From Budorcas taxicolor (Eukaryota > Chordata > Mammalia > Artiodactyla > Bovidae), in contig NC_068935.1 of the NCBI RefSeq assembly GCF_023091745.1, positions 61,838,724 through 61,902,723 on the forward strand: a DNA stretch of 64,000 nt, given 5' to 3'. Position 1 is the stretch's first letter; every line of letters begins with the position of its first letter. The notes below the pieces were generated by a model. It was not told the origin of the DNA. It saw nothing but the letters and a program-made list of their open reading frames with translations, and searched no databases. The translations under genes were made by a program, and so were the position numbers. This document shows, piece after piece, positions 21,425 through 35,050 of this stretch.

Positions 21425-22073
21425 AGGCGGTCCTAAGATGGCAGAGGAATAGGACAGAGAGACGACTTTCTCCCCAACAAATTCATCGAAAGAACATTTG
21501 AGTGCTGAGCAAGTTCCACAGAACAACTTGTGAATGCTGGCAGAGGACATTAGGCACCCAGAAAATCAGACCGTTGTCTTCAAAATGAGATGGAGAAGTC
21601 TTGTGGCTAATGTAAGAATAAGACTGAAAACGAGAAGCAGAAGGCTTAAGTCCAAACCTGAGAACACAAGAACTCCTGAATCCAGGGAACATTAATCGAT
21701 TGGAGCTCATCAAATGCCTCCATAGATACACTGAAACCAAGCACCACCCAAGGGCCAACAAGCTCCAGAGCAACACATACCACACAAATTCTCCAGCAAC
21801 ACAGGCACAGAACCCTGAGCCTCAATACACAGGCTGACCTAAGTCAACCAAACCCACTGACATCTCAAAACTTATTACTGGACACTTCATTGCACTACAG
21901 AGAGAAGAAATCCAGCTCCACCCACCAGAACACCGACACAAGCTTCCCTAACCAGGAAACCTTGACAAGCCACTCATACAACCCCAGCCACAGTGAGGAA
22001 CCTCCACAATAAAGAGGAACCATGAACTGGCAGAATACAGAAAGGCCACCCCAAACACAGCAATATAAACAAG

Positions 22074-22745
22074 ATGAAAAGGCAGAGAAATACCCAGCAG
22101 GTAAAGGAACAGGATAAATGCCCACCAAACCAAACCAGAGAGGAAGAGATAGGGAATCTACCTGATAAAGAATTCCAAATGATAGTGAAAATGATCCAAA
22201 ATCTTGAAAACAAATCGGAGTTACAGATAAATAGCCTGGAGACAAGGATCGAGAATATGAAAGAAGGGTTTAACAAGGACGTAGAAAAAATAAAAAAGAG
22301 TCAGTATATAATGAATAATGCAATAAATGAGATCAAAAACACTCTGGAGGGAACCAACAGTAGAATAACAGAGATAGAAGATAGGATAAGTGAGGTAGAA
22401 GACAGAATGGTAGAAATAAATGAATCAGAGAGGGAAAAAGAAAAAAAGAATTAAAAGAAATGAGGACAACCTCAGAGACCTCTGGGACAATGTTAAATGC
22501 CCCAACATTCGAATCATAGGAGTCCCAGAAGAAGAAGACAAAAAGAAAGACATGAGACAATACTTGAGGAGATAATAGTTTAAAACTTCCCTAAAATGAG
22601 GAAGGAAATAGTCACACAAGTCCAAGAAACCCAGAGAGTCCCAAACAGGATAAACCCAAAGCGAAACACCCCAAGACACATATTAATCAAATTTAAAAAG
22701 ATCAAACACAAAGAACAAATATTAAAAGCAGCAAGGGAAAAACAA
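22074..22745 (+). pseudogene. L1 ORF1 remnant
   Basis: Frame 22,074-22,454 encodes 126 residues of the ORF1 coiled-coil region (repeated EIEDRISEVEDRM heptads). It then stops and shifts. RNA-binding-domain sequence (LRDLWDNVKCPNIRIIGVPE, KHKEQILKAAREKQ) continues to the fusion with ORF2 at about 22,745. Cannot make a functional ORF1 protein. Confidence 0.85.
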
Positions 22746-25680
22746 GAAGAAGATATAACTATTATAAATATATATGCACCCAACATAGGAGCACCGCAAT
22801 ATATAAGACAAATGCTAACAAGTATGAAAGGGGAAATTAACAATAACACAATAATAGTGGGAGACTTTAACACCCCACTCACACCTATGGATAGATCAAC
22901 TAAACAGAAAATTAGAAGGAAACACAAACTTTAAATGATACAATAGACCAGGTAGACCTAACTGATATCTATAGGACATTTCACCTCAAAACAATGAATT
23001 GCACCTTTTTCTCAAGTGCTCACGGAACCTTCTCCAGGATAGATCATATCCTGGGCCATAAATATAGCCTTGGTAAATTCAAAAAAATTGAAATCATTCC
23101 AAGCATCTTTTCTGACCATAATGCAGTAAGATTAGATCTCAATTACAGGAGAAAAACTATTAAAAATTCCAACATATGGAGGCTGAACAACACGCTGATG
23201 AATAACCAACAAATCACAGAAGAAATCAAAAAAGAAATCAAAATAGAAATGAATGAAAATGAAAACACAACAACCCAAAACCTGTGGGACACTATAAAAG
23301 CAGTGCTAAGGGAAAAGTTCATAGCAATACAGGCAAACCTCAAGAAACAATGAAAAAGTCAAATAAATAACCTAACTCTGCAGCTAAAGCAACTAGAAAA
23401 GGAAGAAATGGAGAACCCCAGGGTTAGTAGAATGAAAGAAATCTTAAAAATACTCAGTGGCTCAGACGGTAAAGCATCTGCCTAAACTGTGGGAAACCCG
23501 GGTTCAAGCCCTGGGTCGGGAAGATCCTCTGGAGAAGGAAACGGCCCCACTCCAGTACTCTTGCCTGGAAAATCCCATGGACGGAGGAGCCTAGTAGGCT
23601 ACAGTCCATGGGGTCACAAAGAGTCGGACACGACTGAGTGACTTCACTTCACTTCTAGGGCAGAAATAAATGTAAAAGAAACAAAAGTGACCATAGCAAA
23701 AATCAAGAAAGCCAAAAGCTGGTTCTTTGAAAGGATAAATAAAATTGACAAACCATTAGCCAGACTCATCAAGAAACAAAGGGAGAAAAATCAAATCAAT
23801 AAAATTAGAAATGAAAAAGGAGAGATCATAACAGACAACACAGAAATACAAAGGATCCTAAGAGACTACTATCAGCAATTATATGCCAATAAAATGGACA
23901 ACGTGGAAGAAATGGACAAATTCTTAGACAAGTACAACTTTCCAAAACTGAACCAGGAAGAAATGGAAAATCTTAACAGACCCATCACAAGCACAGAAAT
24001 TGAAACTGTAATCAGAAATCTTCCAGCAAACAAAAGCCCAGGTCCAGACGGCTTCACAGCTGAATTCTACCAAAAATCTAGAGAAGAGTTAACACCTATC
24101 CTACTCAACCTCTTCCAGAATTGCAGAGGAAGGTAAACTTCCAAACTCATTCTGTGAGGCCACCATCATCCTAATACCAAAATCTGACAAAGATGCCACA
24201 ATAAAGAAAACTACAGACCAATATCACTGATGAACATAGATGCAAAAATCCTTAACAAAATTCTAGCAATCAGAATCCAACAACACATTAAAAAGATCAT
24301 ACACCATGACCAAGTGGGCTTTATCCCAGGGATGCAAGCATTCTTCAATATCTGCAAATCAAACAATGTAATTCACCACAGTAACAAATTGAAAAATAAA
24401 AGCTATATGATTATCTCAATAGATGCAGAGAAAGCCTTTGACAAAATTCAACATCCATTTATGATAAAAACTCTCCAGAAAGCAGAAATAGAAGGAACAT
24501 ACCTCAACATAATAACAGCTATATATGAAAAACCCACAGCAAACATTATCACCAATGGTGAAAAATTGAAAGCATTTCCCCTAAAGTCAGGAACAAGACA
24601 AGGGTGCCCACTTTCACCACTGCTATTCAACATAGTTCTGGAAGTTTTGGCCACAGCAATCAGAGCAGAAAAAGAAAGAAAAGGAATCCAAATTGGAAAA
24701 GAGGAAGTAAAACTCTCACTGTTTGCAGATGACATGATCGTCTACATAGAAAACCGTAAAGACTCCACCAGAAAATTACTAGAGCTAATCAATGAATATA
24801 GTAAAGTTGCAGGATATAAAATCAACACACAGAAATCCTTTGCATTCCTATACACTAATAATGAAAAAAGAAAGAGAAATTAAGGAAAAAATTCCATTCA
24901 GCATTGCAACGAAAAGAATAAAATACTTAGGAATATATCAACCTAAAGAAACTAAAGACCTATATATAGAAAACGATAAAACACTGGTGAAAGAAATCAA
25001 AGAGGACACTAATAGATGGAGAAATATACCATGTTCATGGATTGGAAGAATCGATATATTGAAAATGACTATACTATCCAAAGTAATCTACAGATTCAAT
25101 GCAAGCCCTATCAAGCTACCAGCGGTATTTTTCAGATATAGAACAAATAATTTCACAATTTGTATGGAAATGTAAAAAGCTCGAATAGTCAAAGCAATCT
25201 TGAGAAAGAAGAATGGAACTGAAGGAATCAACCTGCCTGACTTCAGGCTCTACTACAAAGCCACAGTCATCAAGACAGTATGGTACTGGCACAAAGACAG
25301 AAATATAGATCAATGGAACAAAATAGAAAGCCCAGAGATAAATCCACACACCTATGGACACCTTATATTTGACAAAGGAGGCAAGAATATACAATGGATT
25401 AAAGCCAATCTCTTTAACAAGTGGTGCTGGGAAAACTGGTCAACCACTTGTAAAAGAATGAAACCAGAACACTTTCTAACACCATACACAAAAATAAACT
25501 CAAAATGGATTAAAGATCTAAAGGTACGACCAGAAACTATAAAACTCCTAGAGGAGAACATAGGCAAAACACTCTCCGACATAAATCACAGCAGGATCCT
25601 CTATGACCCACCTCCCAGAATATTGGAAATAAAAGCAAAAATAAACAAATGGGTTCTAATTAAAATTGAAAGCTTCTGAA
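22746..25680 (+). pseudogene. L1 ORF2 remnant (endonuclease-RT)
   Basis: Open pieces in several frames. They are endonuclease fragments at 22,746-23,353 (ITIINIYAPN, IVGDFNTPLTP), then RT at 23,687-24,136 and 24,230-24,883 (catalytic LSLFADDMIVY). The C-terminal region lies at 24,792-25,679 (NKWCWENWSTTCKRMKPEHF). The N-terminal endonuclease start is deleted, and a Bov-tA SINE interrupts at 23,451-23,656. Confidence 0.9.
23451..23656 (+). mobile_element. Bov-tA SINE inside L1 ORF2
   Basis: tRNA-like start CAGTGGCTCAGACGGTAAAG, box-B-like GGTTCAAGCCCTGG, end GACTTCACTTCACTTC. The uninterrupted L1 at 41,420-41,440 shows the target. Confidence 0.92.
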
Positions 25681-26783
25681 CAACAAAGGAAACTATAAGC
25701 AAGGTGAAAAGACAGCCTTTGGAATGGGAGAAAATAATAGCAAATGAAGCAACTGATAAACAACTAATCTCAAAAATATACAAGCAACTCCCGCAGGTCA
25801 ATTCCAGGAAAATAAACTACCCAATCAAAAAATAGGCCAAAGAACTAAACAGACATTTCTCCAAAGAAGACATACAATGGCTAACAAACACATGAAAAGA
25901 TGCCCAACATCACTGATTATCAGAGAAATGCAAATAAAAACCACAATGAGGTACCATTTCACACCAGTCAGAATGGCTGCAATCCAAATGTCTACAAGCA
26001 ATAAATGCTGGAAAGGGTATGAAGAAAAGGGAACCCTCTTACACTGTTGGTGGGAATGCAAACTAGTACAGCCAGTGTGGAGAACAGTGTGGAGATTCCT
26101 TAAGAAACTGGAAATAGAACTGCCTTATGACCCAGCAATCCCCCTGCTGGGCATACACACCGAGGAAACCAGAATTGAGACACGTGTACCCCAACGTTCA
26201 TCGCAGCACTGTTTACAATAGCCAGGACATGGAAGCAACCTAGATGTCCATCAGCAGATGAATGGTTAAGAAAGCTGTGGTACATATACACAATGGAGTA
26301 TTACTCAGCCATTAGAAAGAATACATTTGAACCAGTTCTAATGAGGTGGATGAAACTGGAGCCTATTATACAAAGTGAAGTAAGCCAGAAAGAGAAACAC
26401 CAATACAATATACTAATGCATATATATGGAATTTAGAAAGATAGTAACAATAACCCTGTATGTGAGACAGCAAAAGAGACACAGATGTATAGAACAGTCT
26501 TTTGGACTCAGTGGGAAAGGAAGAGGGTGGGATGATCTGGGAGAATGGCATTGAAATGTATAATATCATATAAGAAATGAATCACCAATCTAGGTGTGAT
26601 GCAGGATACAGGATGCTCGGGGCTGGTGCACTGGGATGACCCAGAAAGATGGTATGGGGAGGGAGGTGGGAGGGGGGTTCAGTATGGGGAACACGTGTAC
26701 ACCCATGGTGGATTCATGTTGATGTATGGCAAAACCAATACAGTACTGTAAAATAAAGTAAAAAAAAAAATTAAAAAAAAGAA

Positions 26784-27289
26784 GGAGGAGGGAGATACAG
26801 ATGACCGGAAGGAGAAGAGGGGGAGTCAAATTGGGAGAGACAAATATAGCCAGTTATCAGTTCCTTTAGTGTTCTCCACAGCCAGGAACACCCAGAGAGC
26901 TTCACAGAGTTAAGTAGAGAAGAGATGGGGGGTGGGGAGGAGATAGAGGTGACCTGGAGGAGAAAGGGGAGAGTCAAAAGGGGAGAGAGCAATCAAGCTT
27001 GTAATCACACCCCTAGGTGAAAATGGATACTGGAGATCAGATTCTTAATGGTAAAAAATTGATAACGAATAACAAAAAACAAAGATGAAAAATCTAATGT
27101 AGAGGTTAGATTCTCAAAAATACAATATTAAGAATATGAAACAAAACATCACAAAAATTAGAAAAAATATATATATGAAATTTGCTTTAAAAATAGGGTC
27201 TTTTTGGAAGGTAATAGTACTTTATAAAAATGAAAATTAAAGGAGTTATAAAGAACTTAAAAGAAATAATTTAAAAATGATAATAGTAA
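26784..27289 (-). mobile_element. L1 5'UTR (antisense), left part
   Basis: Matches about 45,770-46,430, including GGAGGAGATAGAGGTGACC monomers. It continues at 28,849 after the BovB. Confidence 0.85.
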
Positions 27290-28848
27290 CTTCAGGACTC
27301 AGATAATCACGATGGTATGATCACTCATAGTCACCTAGAGCCAGACATCCTGGAATATGAATCACGTGGGCCTTAGGAAGCATCACTGCAAACAAAGCTA
27401 GTGGAGGTGATGGAATTCCAGTTGAGCTATTTCAAATCCTGAAAGATGATGCTGTGAAAGTGCTTCAATCCACGTGTCAGCAAATTTGAAAAAGCAGTGG
27501 CCACAGGACTGGAAAAGGTCAGTTTTCATTCCAATCCCAAAGAAAGGAAATGCCAAATAATGCTCAATTCTTTGCACTCATCTCACACACTAGCAATGTA
27601 ATGCTCAAAATTCTCCAAGCCAGACTTCAGCAATACTTGAACCATGAACTTCCAGATGTTCAAGCTGGTTTTAGAAAAGGCAGAGGAACCAGAGATCAAA
27701 TTGCCAACATCTGCTGATCATCAAAAAAGCAAGATAGTTCCAGAAAAACATCTGTTTCTGCTTTATTGACTATGCCAAAGCCTTTGACTGTGTGAACAAT
27801 AAACTGCGGAAAATTCTTCAAGAGATGGGAATACCAGACCACCTGACCTGCCCCTTGAAAAACCTGTATGCAGCTCAGGAAGCAACAGTTACAACTGGAC
27901 ATGGAACAACAGACTGGTTCCAAATAGGAAAAGGAGTACATCAAGCTTGTATATTGTCACCCTGCTTATTTAATTTATATGCAGAGTACATCATGAGGAA
28001 TGTTGGGCTGCAAAAAGCACAAACTGGAATCAAGACTGCCGAGAGAAATATGAATAATGTCAGATATGCAGATGACACCACCCTTATGGCAGAAAGTGAA
28101 GAAGAATTAAAGAGCCTCCTGATGAAAGTGAAAGGAGAGAGTGAAAAAGTTGGCTTAAAGCTCAACATTCTGAAAACTAAGATCATGGCATTGGACCCCA
28201 TCACTTCATGGCAAATAGATGGGGAAACAGTGGAAACAGTGGCTGACTTTATTTTTGGGGCTCCAAAATCACTGCCAATGATGATTGCAGCCATGAAATT
28301 AAAAGACACTTACTCCTTGGAAGGAAAGTTATGACCAATCTGGACAGCATATTTAAAAGCAGAGACATTACTTTGTCATCAAAGGCCAGTCTAGTCAAGG
28401 CTATGGTTTTTCCAGTAGTCATGTATGGATGTGAGAGTTAGACAATAAAGAAAGCTGAGCACTGAAGAATTGATGCTTTTGAACTGTGGTGTTGGAGAAG
28501 ACTCTTGAGAGTCCCTTGGACTGCAAGGAGATCCAACCAGTCCATCCTAAAGGAGATTAGTCTTGGGTGTTCATTGGAAGGACTGATGTTGAAGCTGAAA
28601 CTCCAATACTTTGGCCACCTGACGCGAAGAGCTGAGTCATTTAAATAGACCCTGATGCTGGGAAAGATTGAGGCCAGGAGGAGAAGAGGACAACAGAGAA
28701 TGAGATGGTTGGATGGCATCACTGACTTAATGGACATGAGTTTGGGTAAACTCCGGGAGTTAGTGATGGACAGGGAGGTGTGGCATGCTGCAGTTCTTGG
28801 GGTCGCCAAAAGTCAGACACGACTGAGTGACTGAACTGAACTAAACTG
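27290..28848 (+). mobile_element. BovB LINE, 1.56 kb, inserted in L1 5'UTR
   Basis: Frame 27,792-28,334 encodes RT sequence with VRYADDTTLMAESEEELKS. The 3' end is the ACTGAA repeat at 28,830-28,848. The 8-bp TSD AATAGTAA lies at 27,282-27,289 and 28,849-28,856. The uninterrupted L1 5'UTR at about 46,420-46,440 is the empty-site control. Confidence 0.93.
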
Positions 28849-30350
28849 AATAGTAAAATTATATCTAGGAATTTCTCTGTAGCTGTTGAGGGCAATGTGG
28901 ACTCAGTTCAGTTTCAGATAGTTCCTTGTTCCAGCTTATGCTACTTCTCAAGGTCTGTAGACCCCTTCCAATGCTTAGTCAATGCTAACTACAGTGTATT
29001 AATCTGTTGCTCCTGTCACTTGCAGAGTGGTTCCCTCTTTTTTGTTTCTTTGGGCTTCCTCTGTTTGCAAATCTCTTCACTGTATAATTTCTGACCTCAC
29101 ACAAAGGGGCAGGGTGGTCACTTATTAAGGCTCACTTGTTCAGTTGTGTTGAAGGGAAGGAAGAACACTGCAAACAAACATCACTGGCCTGTGTGGGGCG
29201 TGCTAACAGTTAGCACACTGGGTTAGTCCCAGCTCACCATAGCAGGTGCTTTCATGGTCTACACTGCTCAGGCTCCAAGTTGCTCTTCAGGGGAACTGTC
29301 CAAAGCAGACGCTGTGTTTCGTGCACTTCCCAGATCTGAGCTGCTCAGATTCAGGTTCTTTGGTACTCCTCAAGGGCACAGACTTGGTTGGGCATGCATT
29401 TTGTGCCCTTCCCATGTCTGAGTACCTCAAGCGATCAGGTGCTTTGGGAGCACACTGTCCCAGGTGGAACATTTATCTTAATCACCTCCCCAGTCCCAGC
29501 TGCTTGGTTTCCTGGGTGCACCACAAGAGCACCCTCTCAGGTGTGCCATGTGTCTTCTCTGGGGAGCTGATCTCAGGCTGTGACCCTCCTGGCAAATGTC
29601 AACCGTCCAGGATCCCAGGAAGATGTGGTTAGCAACTGGGAGCCTGCTCACAGTTTGGTAGAAGATGCTGTCTCGCCTCTCTGCCTCTACCCAGCGGGTA
29701 AGGGGCTGGAACGCAGCCAGCCAGCTCTCCTTTGTTATTCACTCACTCCTTTGCTCTGTGAGTGGGCCAGGCTGTAGGTTAGGTTAGAGAATTTCACAGG
29801 GAAGTTCTATCTCTCTTTTTTTCTATTTGGCTATCCCATAGTTTGGGTTGCTATCTCATGTTATCTCCCTCAGATTGTCCTCAGGGCATTCAGGCCTGGT
29901 CCTTACCCTAAGAATGCAACCCTCATCTCCCTGTCCAACCCCCGCTTGCTGGTGCAAGAAGCGAGCCTCTGGGGTAGTTCTCCCCTGGGAGCTGTGGTTA
30001 GGCGCCTATTTTATGGGTTTTTTTTTTTTTCTCTCTTCTGTTTATGTTGCCCTCTGATTCCAAACTCCCCACAGATCCTCCAGTGAGAGTGTTTCCAGAT
30101 GTTTGGAAACTTCTCCTCCTTCATGACTGCCTCCCCAGGATGGGCCTCTGTCCCTAACTCTTTTGCCTACTTTTTGTCTATTTGTCTTATCTTCTTTCGA
30201 AGAGAATGGGCTGCCTTTCTGGGTCCCTAGTGTCCTCTGCCAGCATTCAGAAGTTGTTTTGTGGAATGTCTTCAAGCATTAAAATGATCTTGTGATGAAT
30301 TTATGGGGGAAAAAGTGGTCTCCAAGTCCTATTCCTCCACCATTTGGGAC
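28849..30350 (-). mobile_element. L1 5'UTR (antisense), right part
   Basis: Collinear with 46,425-47,953 and, from about 29,660, with 1-738. Ends at the L1 5' terminus. Confidence 0.85.
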
Positions 30351-30356
30351 CACCCC

Positions 30357-30710
30357 AGTATATTACTTTTCACAAAGGAGTCAAGAATATACAGTGGAAC
30401 AAAGACAGCCTCTTCAATAAATAGTGGTGGGAAAACTGACAGCTACATTTAAAAGAATGATAGCCTGAAATAGCTGAAGATATAGCCTGAAAATTATAAC
30501 ACTTCTTAACACCCCACACAAAGATAAACTCAAAATGGATTAAAGACCTAAATGGAAGACTAGAAAGTATTATAAAACTCTTAGAGGAAAACACTGGCAG
30601 AACACTCTATGACATAAATCAAAGCAAGATCCACTATGACCCACCTCCTAGAGTAACAGAAATAAAAACAAAAATAAACAAGTGGAACCCGATTAAACTT
30701 AAAGGTTGGA
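30357..30710 (+). mobile_element. L1 ORF2 C-terminal fragment (unit B)
   Basis: Counterpart of 745-1,055 with a small internal insertion near 30,450-30,490. Marks the A/B unit junction. Confidence 0.8.
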
Positions 30711-30878
30711 AATACTTCTGGATTATCAGTCCTGTCCCATGGATCCACAGCTACACTACTGGACATGTAGAATAAATTGTGAAATTAGGCTGTGTTAGCC
30801 TTTTTATTGTGCATAGTCACAATTCTTCAGGCATCATTTGGCTTTTGTTCTCACATAAATTTCAATATCAGCTCATCA

Positions 30879-31422
30879 GTGACTTTTCTTGTTGTCCAGT
30901 GGTTGAGACTCTACCTGCCAATGCAGGGAACATGAGTTCGATCCCTGCTCCAGGAAGATCCCACAAGCCGAAAGGCCACTAAGCCGAGCACTAAAACAGC
31001 TGAGCCTGTGCTCTAGAACCTGCCAGCTGCAACTACTAAAGCTGGAGCATCTAGAGCCTGTGCTCTGCAACAAGAGTAGCCACTGCAATGAGAAACTTAT
31101 CTGCTGCAACTAGAGCATAGGCCCCCTCACCACAACTAGAAAAACCCCATGCATGCAGCAGCAAGGACCCAGCACAGCCAAAATTATATAAACAAACAAA
31201 TGAATCTTTTAAAAAGAGCCTGCCTCACAATGCGGGGGACAATGCTTCGATCTCTGGTGGGGGACCTAAGATCCTGCATGTAGTGAAGCAACTACTGTGC
31301 CTGGGCATCGTGAATGGAATGTCTGTGCACTGCAACAAAAGATCCCACGTGACAAAATGACATTTCCACATTCCCCAAATAAGACTGAATGGGGTGAAAG
31401 AAAGAAAGAATTTGTTTTAGAA
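30879..31422 (+). mobile_element. CHR SINE composite (unit B)
   Basis: Orthologous to 1,231-1,776, with the same 12-bp TSD at 30,867-30,878 and 31,423-31,434. Confidence 0.8.
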
Positions 31423-31434
31423 ATCAGCTCATCA

Positions 31435-33448
31435 ATTTCTACAAAAATCTTTGTTGGCATTTTGATGGACTCTATAGATGAGTTTGGGGGAAACTGAGTC
31501 CTGAATAATATCAATTATTCTCATCAGACATGATTGAAGAACATGCATGTGATGTATCTCTGCATTTTTAGGTTTTCTTCAATTTCTCCCATGGTTTACA
31601 CAAACAATATGACACATTTTTTTTTTTTAATGTACCTAATGTTTCATAAAGGGCAAGGAGCCCTGGGTGTCTGGATTCAGCTAGGCAAAATGGAAAGGGA
31701 AGTCACGACACCAGAGAAGATACATGCTCGTCCACATAGGACTTTGCAGTCCACTGGAAGGCTGTAGCTTCAACTCTGACTGAGACAGAGCCCTTTGGAG
31801 GGTTTGGAACTGAATAATTACAGGACCTGACAGGTTTTAAAGCAACTGAGCAGCTTCCTCAGTCCATGGATGGGGTCAAAGTAGCTGAATGATTCCAAGC
31901 TTGCTGGCTGAGGAAGGGAGAATCAGACGAAAGTCCCATCCCCCTAGTGGACTGACTTCACCATTTTGGGCCAGTTTGGGGAGCATTGTCTAGAAAGGGC
32001 TGTCCTCAGTGCCCCTTCTCCAGCTTTTGCCCTTTCCTTCATCTGCCCATTGTAAATCCTCCCCTCCCTCTTTGGCAGTTTACCCACAAAAACTCTCATT
32101 TTTCTCCTTTTCTACTGTATGGCTTGATGGTTTCTTACCTAAGAGCCAATCTCTTAGCAAGAAAATTAAGTAATCAATAAAACTGTGGTACCTCAATCCA
32201 ACAATAGTGAAGACTTTGCTATTGCAAGTGAAAAAAGGAACAAATCAATACAAAATAGCCACCATGGTTTAATCCAAAGGGAGAATGTCTGGGTCTGTGT
32301 AACTACAAGGTACAGAGGTAGTTTCTGTCTTCAGGCAAGGCTGGACCCAGCATTTGGTTCCCTGAGATCTGCCTTCTCGCTCCAGCTCCCCCTCTGTCCC
32401 TTGCCAGCCTGCCTCCCCCACAGCTCCCAAAGTGTCATTGGTTGGATGATATCAATACAGCTGAAGGAAAGTAGTGCTCCAGTTGGCCAGGTTGAGCCAC
32501 ATGCCCGCTCCTGGAATCAGAGGTGAAGTCAACACTATCATAATCATAATGGGTGAGAGAACATGAAAGGGGTGATTTTCCAGGGTGATAGGAGGATACC
32601 AGAACCAAGAGAAGGAAATGGACCCTGGGTGATAAAACTCATAGACGTGCTTAATGGTGGTATACATTTTCCTCAAATTCAAAATCAATTTCTAATTTTT
32701 TTTTCTGTTAGAGAGAGATAGGAAAGATTCTTCATTAATGCGAGCATGGGCCCTGCTACTGACCCTCCCATCAGCTTCCGCCCCTGACTCTGGGGGTCCA
32801 CATCCGCTTCTTGGGGGTGTCCTCTTCCCAATGCTCCTTCACAGACCTTGTTGAATTAAAGTTTCTAAGTAAGTGCTTTTTTCCAATGGGGAAATGGAGC
32901 AGACCTTTGTGTTCCAAAGCAACATCATTTCAAAGTCACGATTCTTTATGAAGAAAGTTAAACAACATGGAAATCTAAATACTGAAATGATTTTCCCTAG
33001 TGTCCAGTGATAACATTGACAGTTGAGGGGGTGGTGCTTATTCTGGGTGGTTCTACTCAGCATTGTCCTGCATGTTCATAGGGTTGGAAAGTCCTGAAAG
33101 ACAGGAATATGCCAGACCCAGAATTCTGCAATTTGCTTTCATCTCTTTCCATATTAGTTCCCAGCTATCTGGTTTGCTCTCTGATTGCCATATGTTATTC
33201 CAGCAGGATGGAATTACCATGATTTACTCAACGATTCCCCCTGGGTTTATATACTACCAGTTTTTCACAATGAAAACCAATGCAGTAATTAATACTGTGG
33301 TCAATTCTGCCTTGCACACATATACAAGAATTTTCCTATGATAGATTCCAAAAACTGGGTCAAAGGATATGAGCATCTTAAAATGTAATAGAAAGTGCCA
33401 ATCAAATGTAGAGATAGATTTTACTATCACTCTGATACTGTATAGGAA
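31435..33448. other. Unit B single-copy flank, no gene seen
   Basis: Collinear with the unit A flank but without the BovB and Bov-A2 insertions. Empty sites are at about 31,470 and 31,645. Confidence 0.5.
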
Positions 33449-33459
33449 TCCTTGTTTTG

Positions 33460-33762
33460 GCTTTCCTGGAGGTCCAGTGGTTAATCTGCCTGCCAATGCA
33501 GGGCACATGGGTTTGATCCCTGGGTTAGGAAGTTCCCACATGCCCAGTGCAACTAAGCCTGTGTGCCAAGTCTACTGAGCTCACCCCGATCTAGAGTCTG
33601 TGTTCCTCGACAAGAGAAGCCTATGCAATGAGAAGCCTAAGCACAGCAATTAGAGAGTAGCCCCTGCTGGGTGCAAGCACAGAAAACCTGCACACAGTTA
33701 ACAAGAGCCAGCACAGCCAAAAATAAACAAATACTTCTCATAAATAAAATGTTTAAAAAGAG
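33460..33762 (+). mobile_element. CHR-type SINE (unit B)
   Basis: Orthologous to 5,201-5,508. Confidence 0.75.
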
Positions 33763-34053
33763 TCCTTGTTTCCAGCTATAGCCTTCTTGGACATTGACAA
33801 TTTCATTTAATTAAGTTCATGCTACACTAAGATCTGCTCTGGTCCTATAGAGCCAATCTTAAAAAGTAAGACCCAAAGGATGAAACTGTTTCCAAGCATA
33901 TTAACAGGATTTCAGAATAAAGCTCAAGAATAAGTTTAGGAATAAAAAAAAAATATGAAGCAGACAAGGGAAATTTGATAATGCTTGGCATCCAATGTAA
34001 AATTACCAGGAGGCAAAGAAGCAGTACTCCAATCCATTATAAAAGAAATCAGT

Positions 34054-34298
34054 GTGTTGTTGTTCAGTCGCTCAGCCCAGTCTAACTCTTTGCGACTGCA
34101 TGGACTGCTTCTTGCTAGGCTTCCCTGTCCTTCATCATCTCCCAAAAGTTGCTCAAACTCATGTCCGTGGGGTCATGATGCCATCCAACCATCTCATCTT
34201 CTGTCATTCCCTTCTCCTCTTCCCTTCAATCTCTCCCAGCATCAGTGTTTTTGGTAATGAGTTGGCCCTTCCTGTCAGGTGGCCAAAGTGTTGGTGAA
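34054..34298 (-). mobile_element. BovB 3'-end fragment (antisense, unit B)
   Basis: Orthologous to 5,795-6,034. It retains about 20 bases near 34,250 that unit A has lost. Confidence 0.8.
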
Positions 34299-34457
34299 TT
34301 CATTTTAACAGAAATCAGTTAAAATGCATCAATTGGAAATAAATAAATAAATGTGTATTTATTTACAGGCAAAACGACTGTCTATGTGGGAAGGTCAATG
34401 GGATCTACAAAAAAGCTATTATAATTAATGAATGAATTTAGCATGGTTTCAGGATAC

Positions 34458-34795
34458 AAGGATACTCCTTGAGAGTGCCTTGGACTGCAAGATCAAACCA
34501 GTCAATTCTAAAGGAAATTAGTCCTGAATTTTCACTCGAAGGACTGATGCTGAAGCTGAAGCTTCAACACTTTGGCCAGCAGATGCGAAAAGCTGACTCA
34601 CTGGAAAAGATCCTGATGTTGGGAGAGATTGAAGGCAAAAGGAGAATGGAAGGACAGAGGACAAGATGGTTTGGCAGCATAACTCACACCATGGACATGA
34701 ACTTGAGCAAACTCCAGGAGGCAGTAGGTACACAGAGCCTTGTTTGCTACATTCCATGGGGTTGCAAAGAGTTGGACACTAGTTAGAGACTGAAC
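34458..34795 (+). mobile_element. BovB 3'-end fragment (sense, unit B)
   Basis: Orthologous to 6,193-6,530. Confidence 0.8.
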
Positions 34796-35044
34796 AATAA
34801 CAAAAATGTTCTGGTATTATATCTTAATATATAAATGTAACTATAAAACTGAAAAAATATTCTAAAATCAATCCTGAAGGGCAGTACCCAACTTTCTTAT
34901 TCTCCCACTTCTTTCATTGTCTTCACTTATGTTGTACTCCTCAAATATCTGGATCTCAGAACCTTCCTTCCAACTGGAAGATGAATGCAGTATTAGGAAG
35001 TGAACAAGCCAAAAGTAAAGTCAGAGACAGCACAGTAGATCAGT

Positions 35045-35050
35045 TTTATT
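35045..35050 (-). promoter_or_regulatory. Poly(A) signal of CTAG-like copy B
   Basis: AATAAA on the minus strand, about 170 bases past the copy B stop and collinear with the signal of copy A. Confidence 0.5.

Larger units (their letters stand above)
21425..26783 (+). mobile_element. Sense ruminant L1, near full length but internally deleted
   Basis: Begins with the L1 5' terminus GGCGGTCCTAAGATGG, has a shortened 5'UTR, ORF1 and ORF2 remnants, a 3'UTR (about 25,680-26,760) and an A-rich tail. Missing most of the 5'UTR seen at 45,700-47,953, the 3' part of ORF1 and the start of ORF2. Confidence 0.9.
1..30710. repeat. Tandem duplication unit A
   Basis: Sequence from about 1,056 to 11,691 can be followed base by base in unit B (30,711-38,391, then 47,955-49,569). 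Its start (1,056-4,940) also matches unit C (61,491-64,000). All copies have the same orientation. Unit A carries the intact CTAG-like gene. The true left end lies outside the window or inside the L1 at 1-1,055. Confidence 0.8.
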
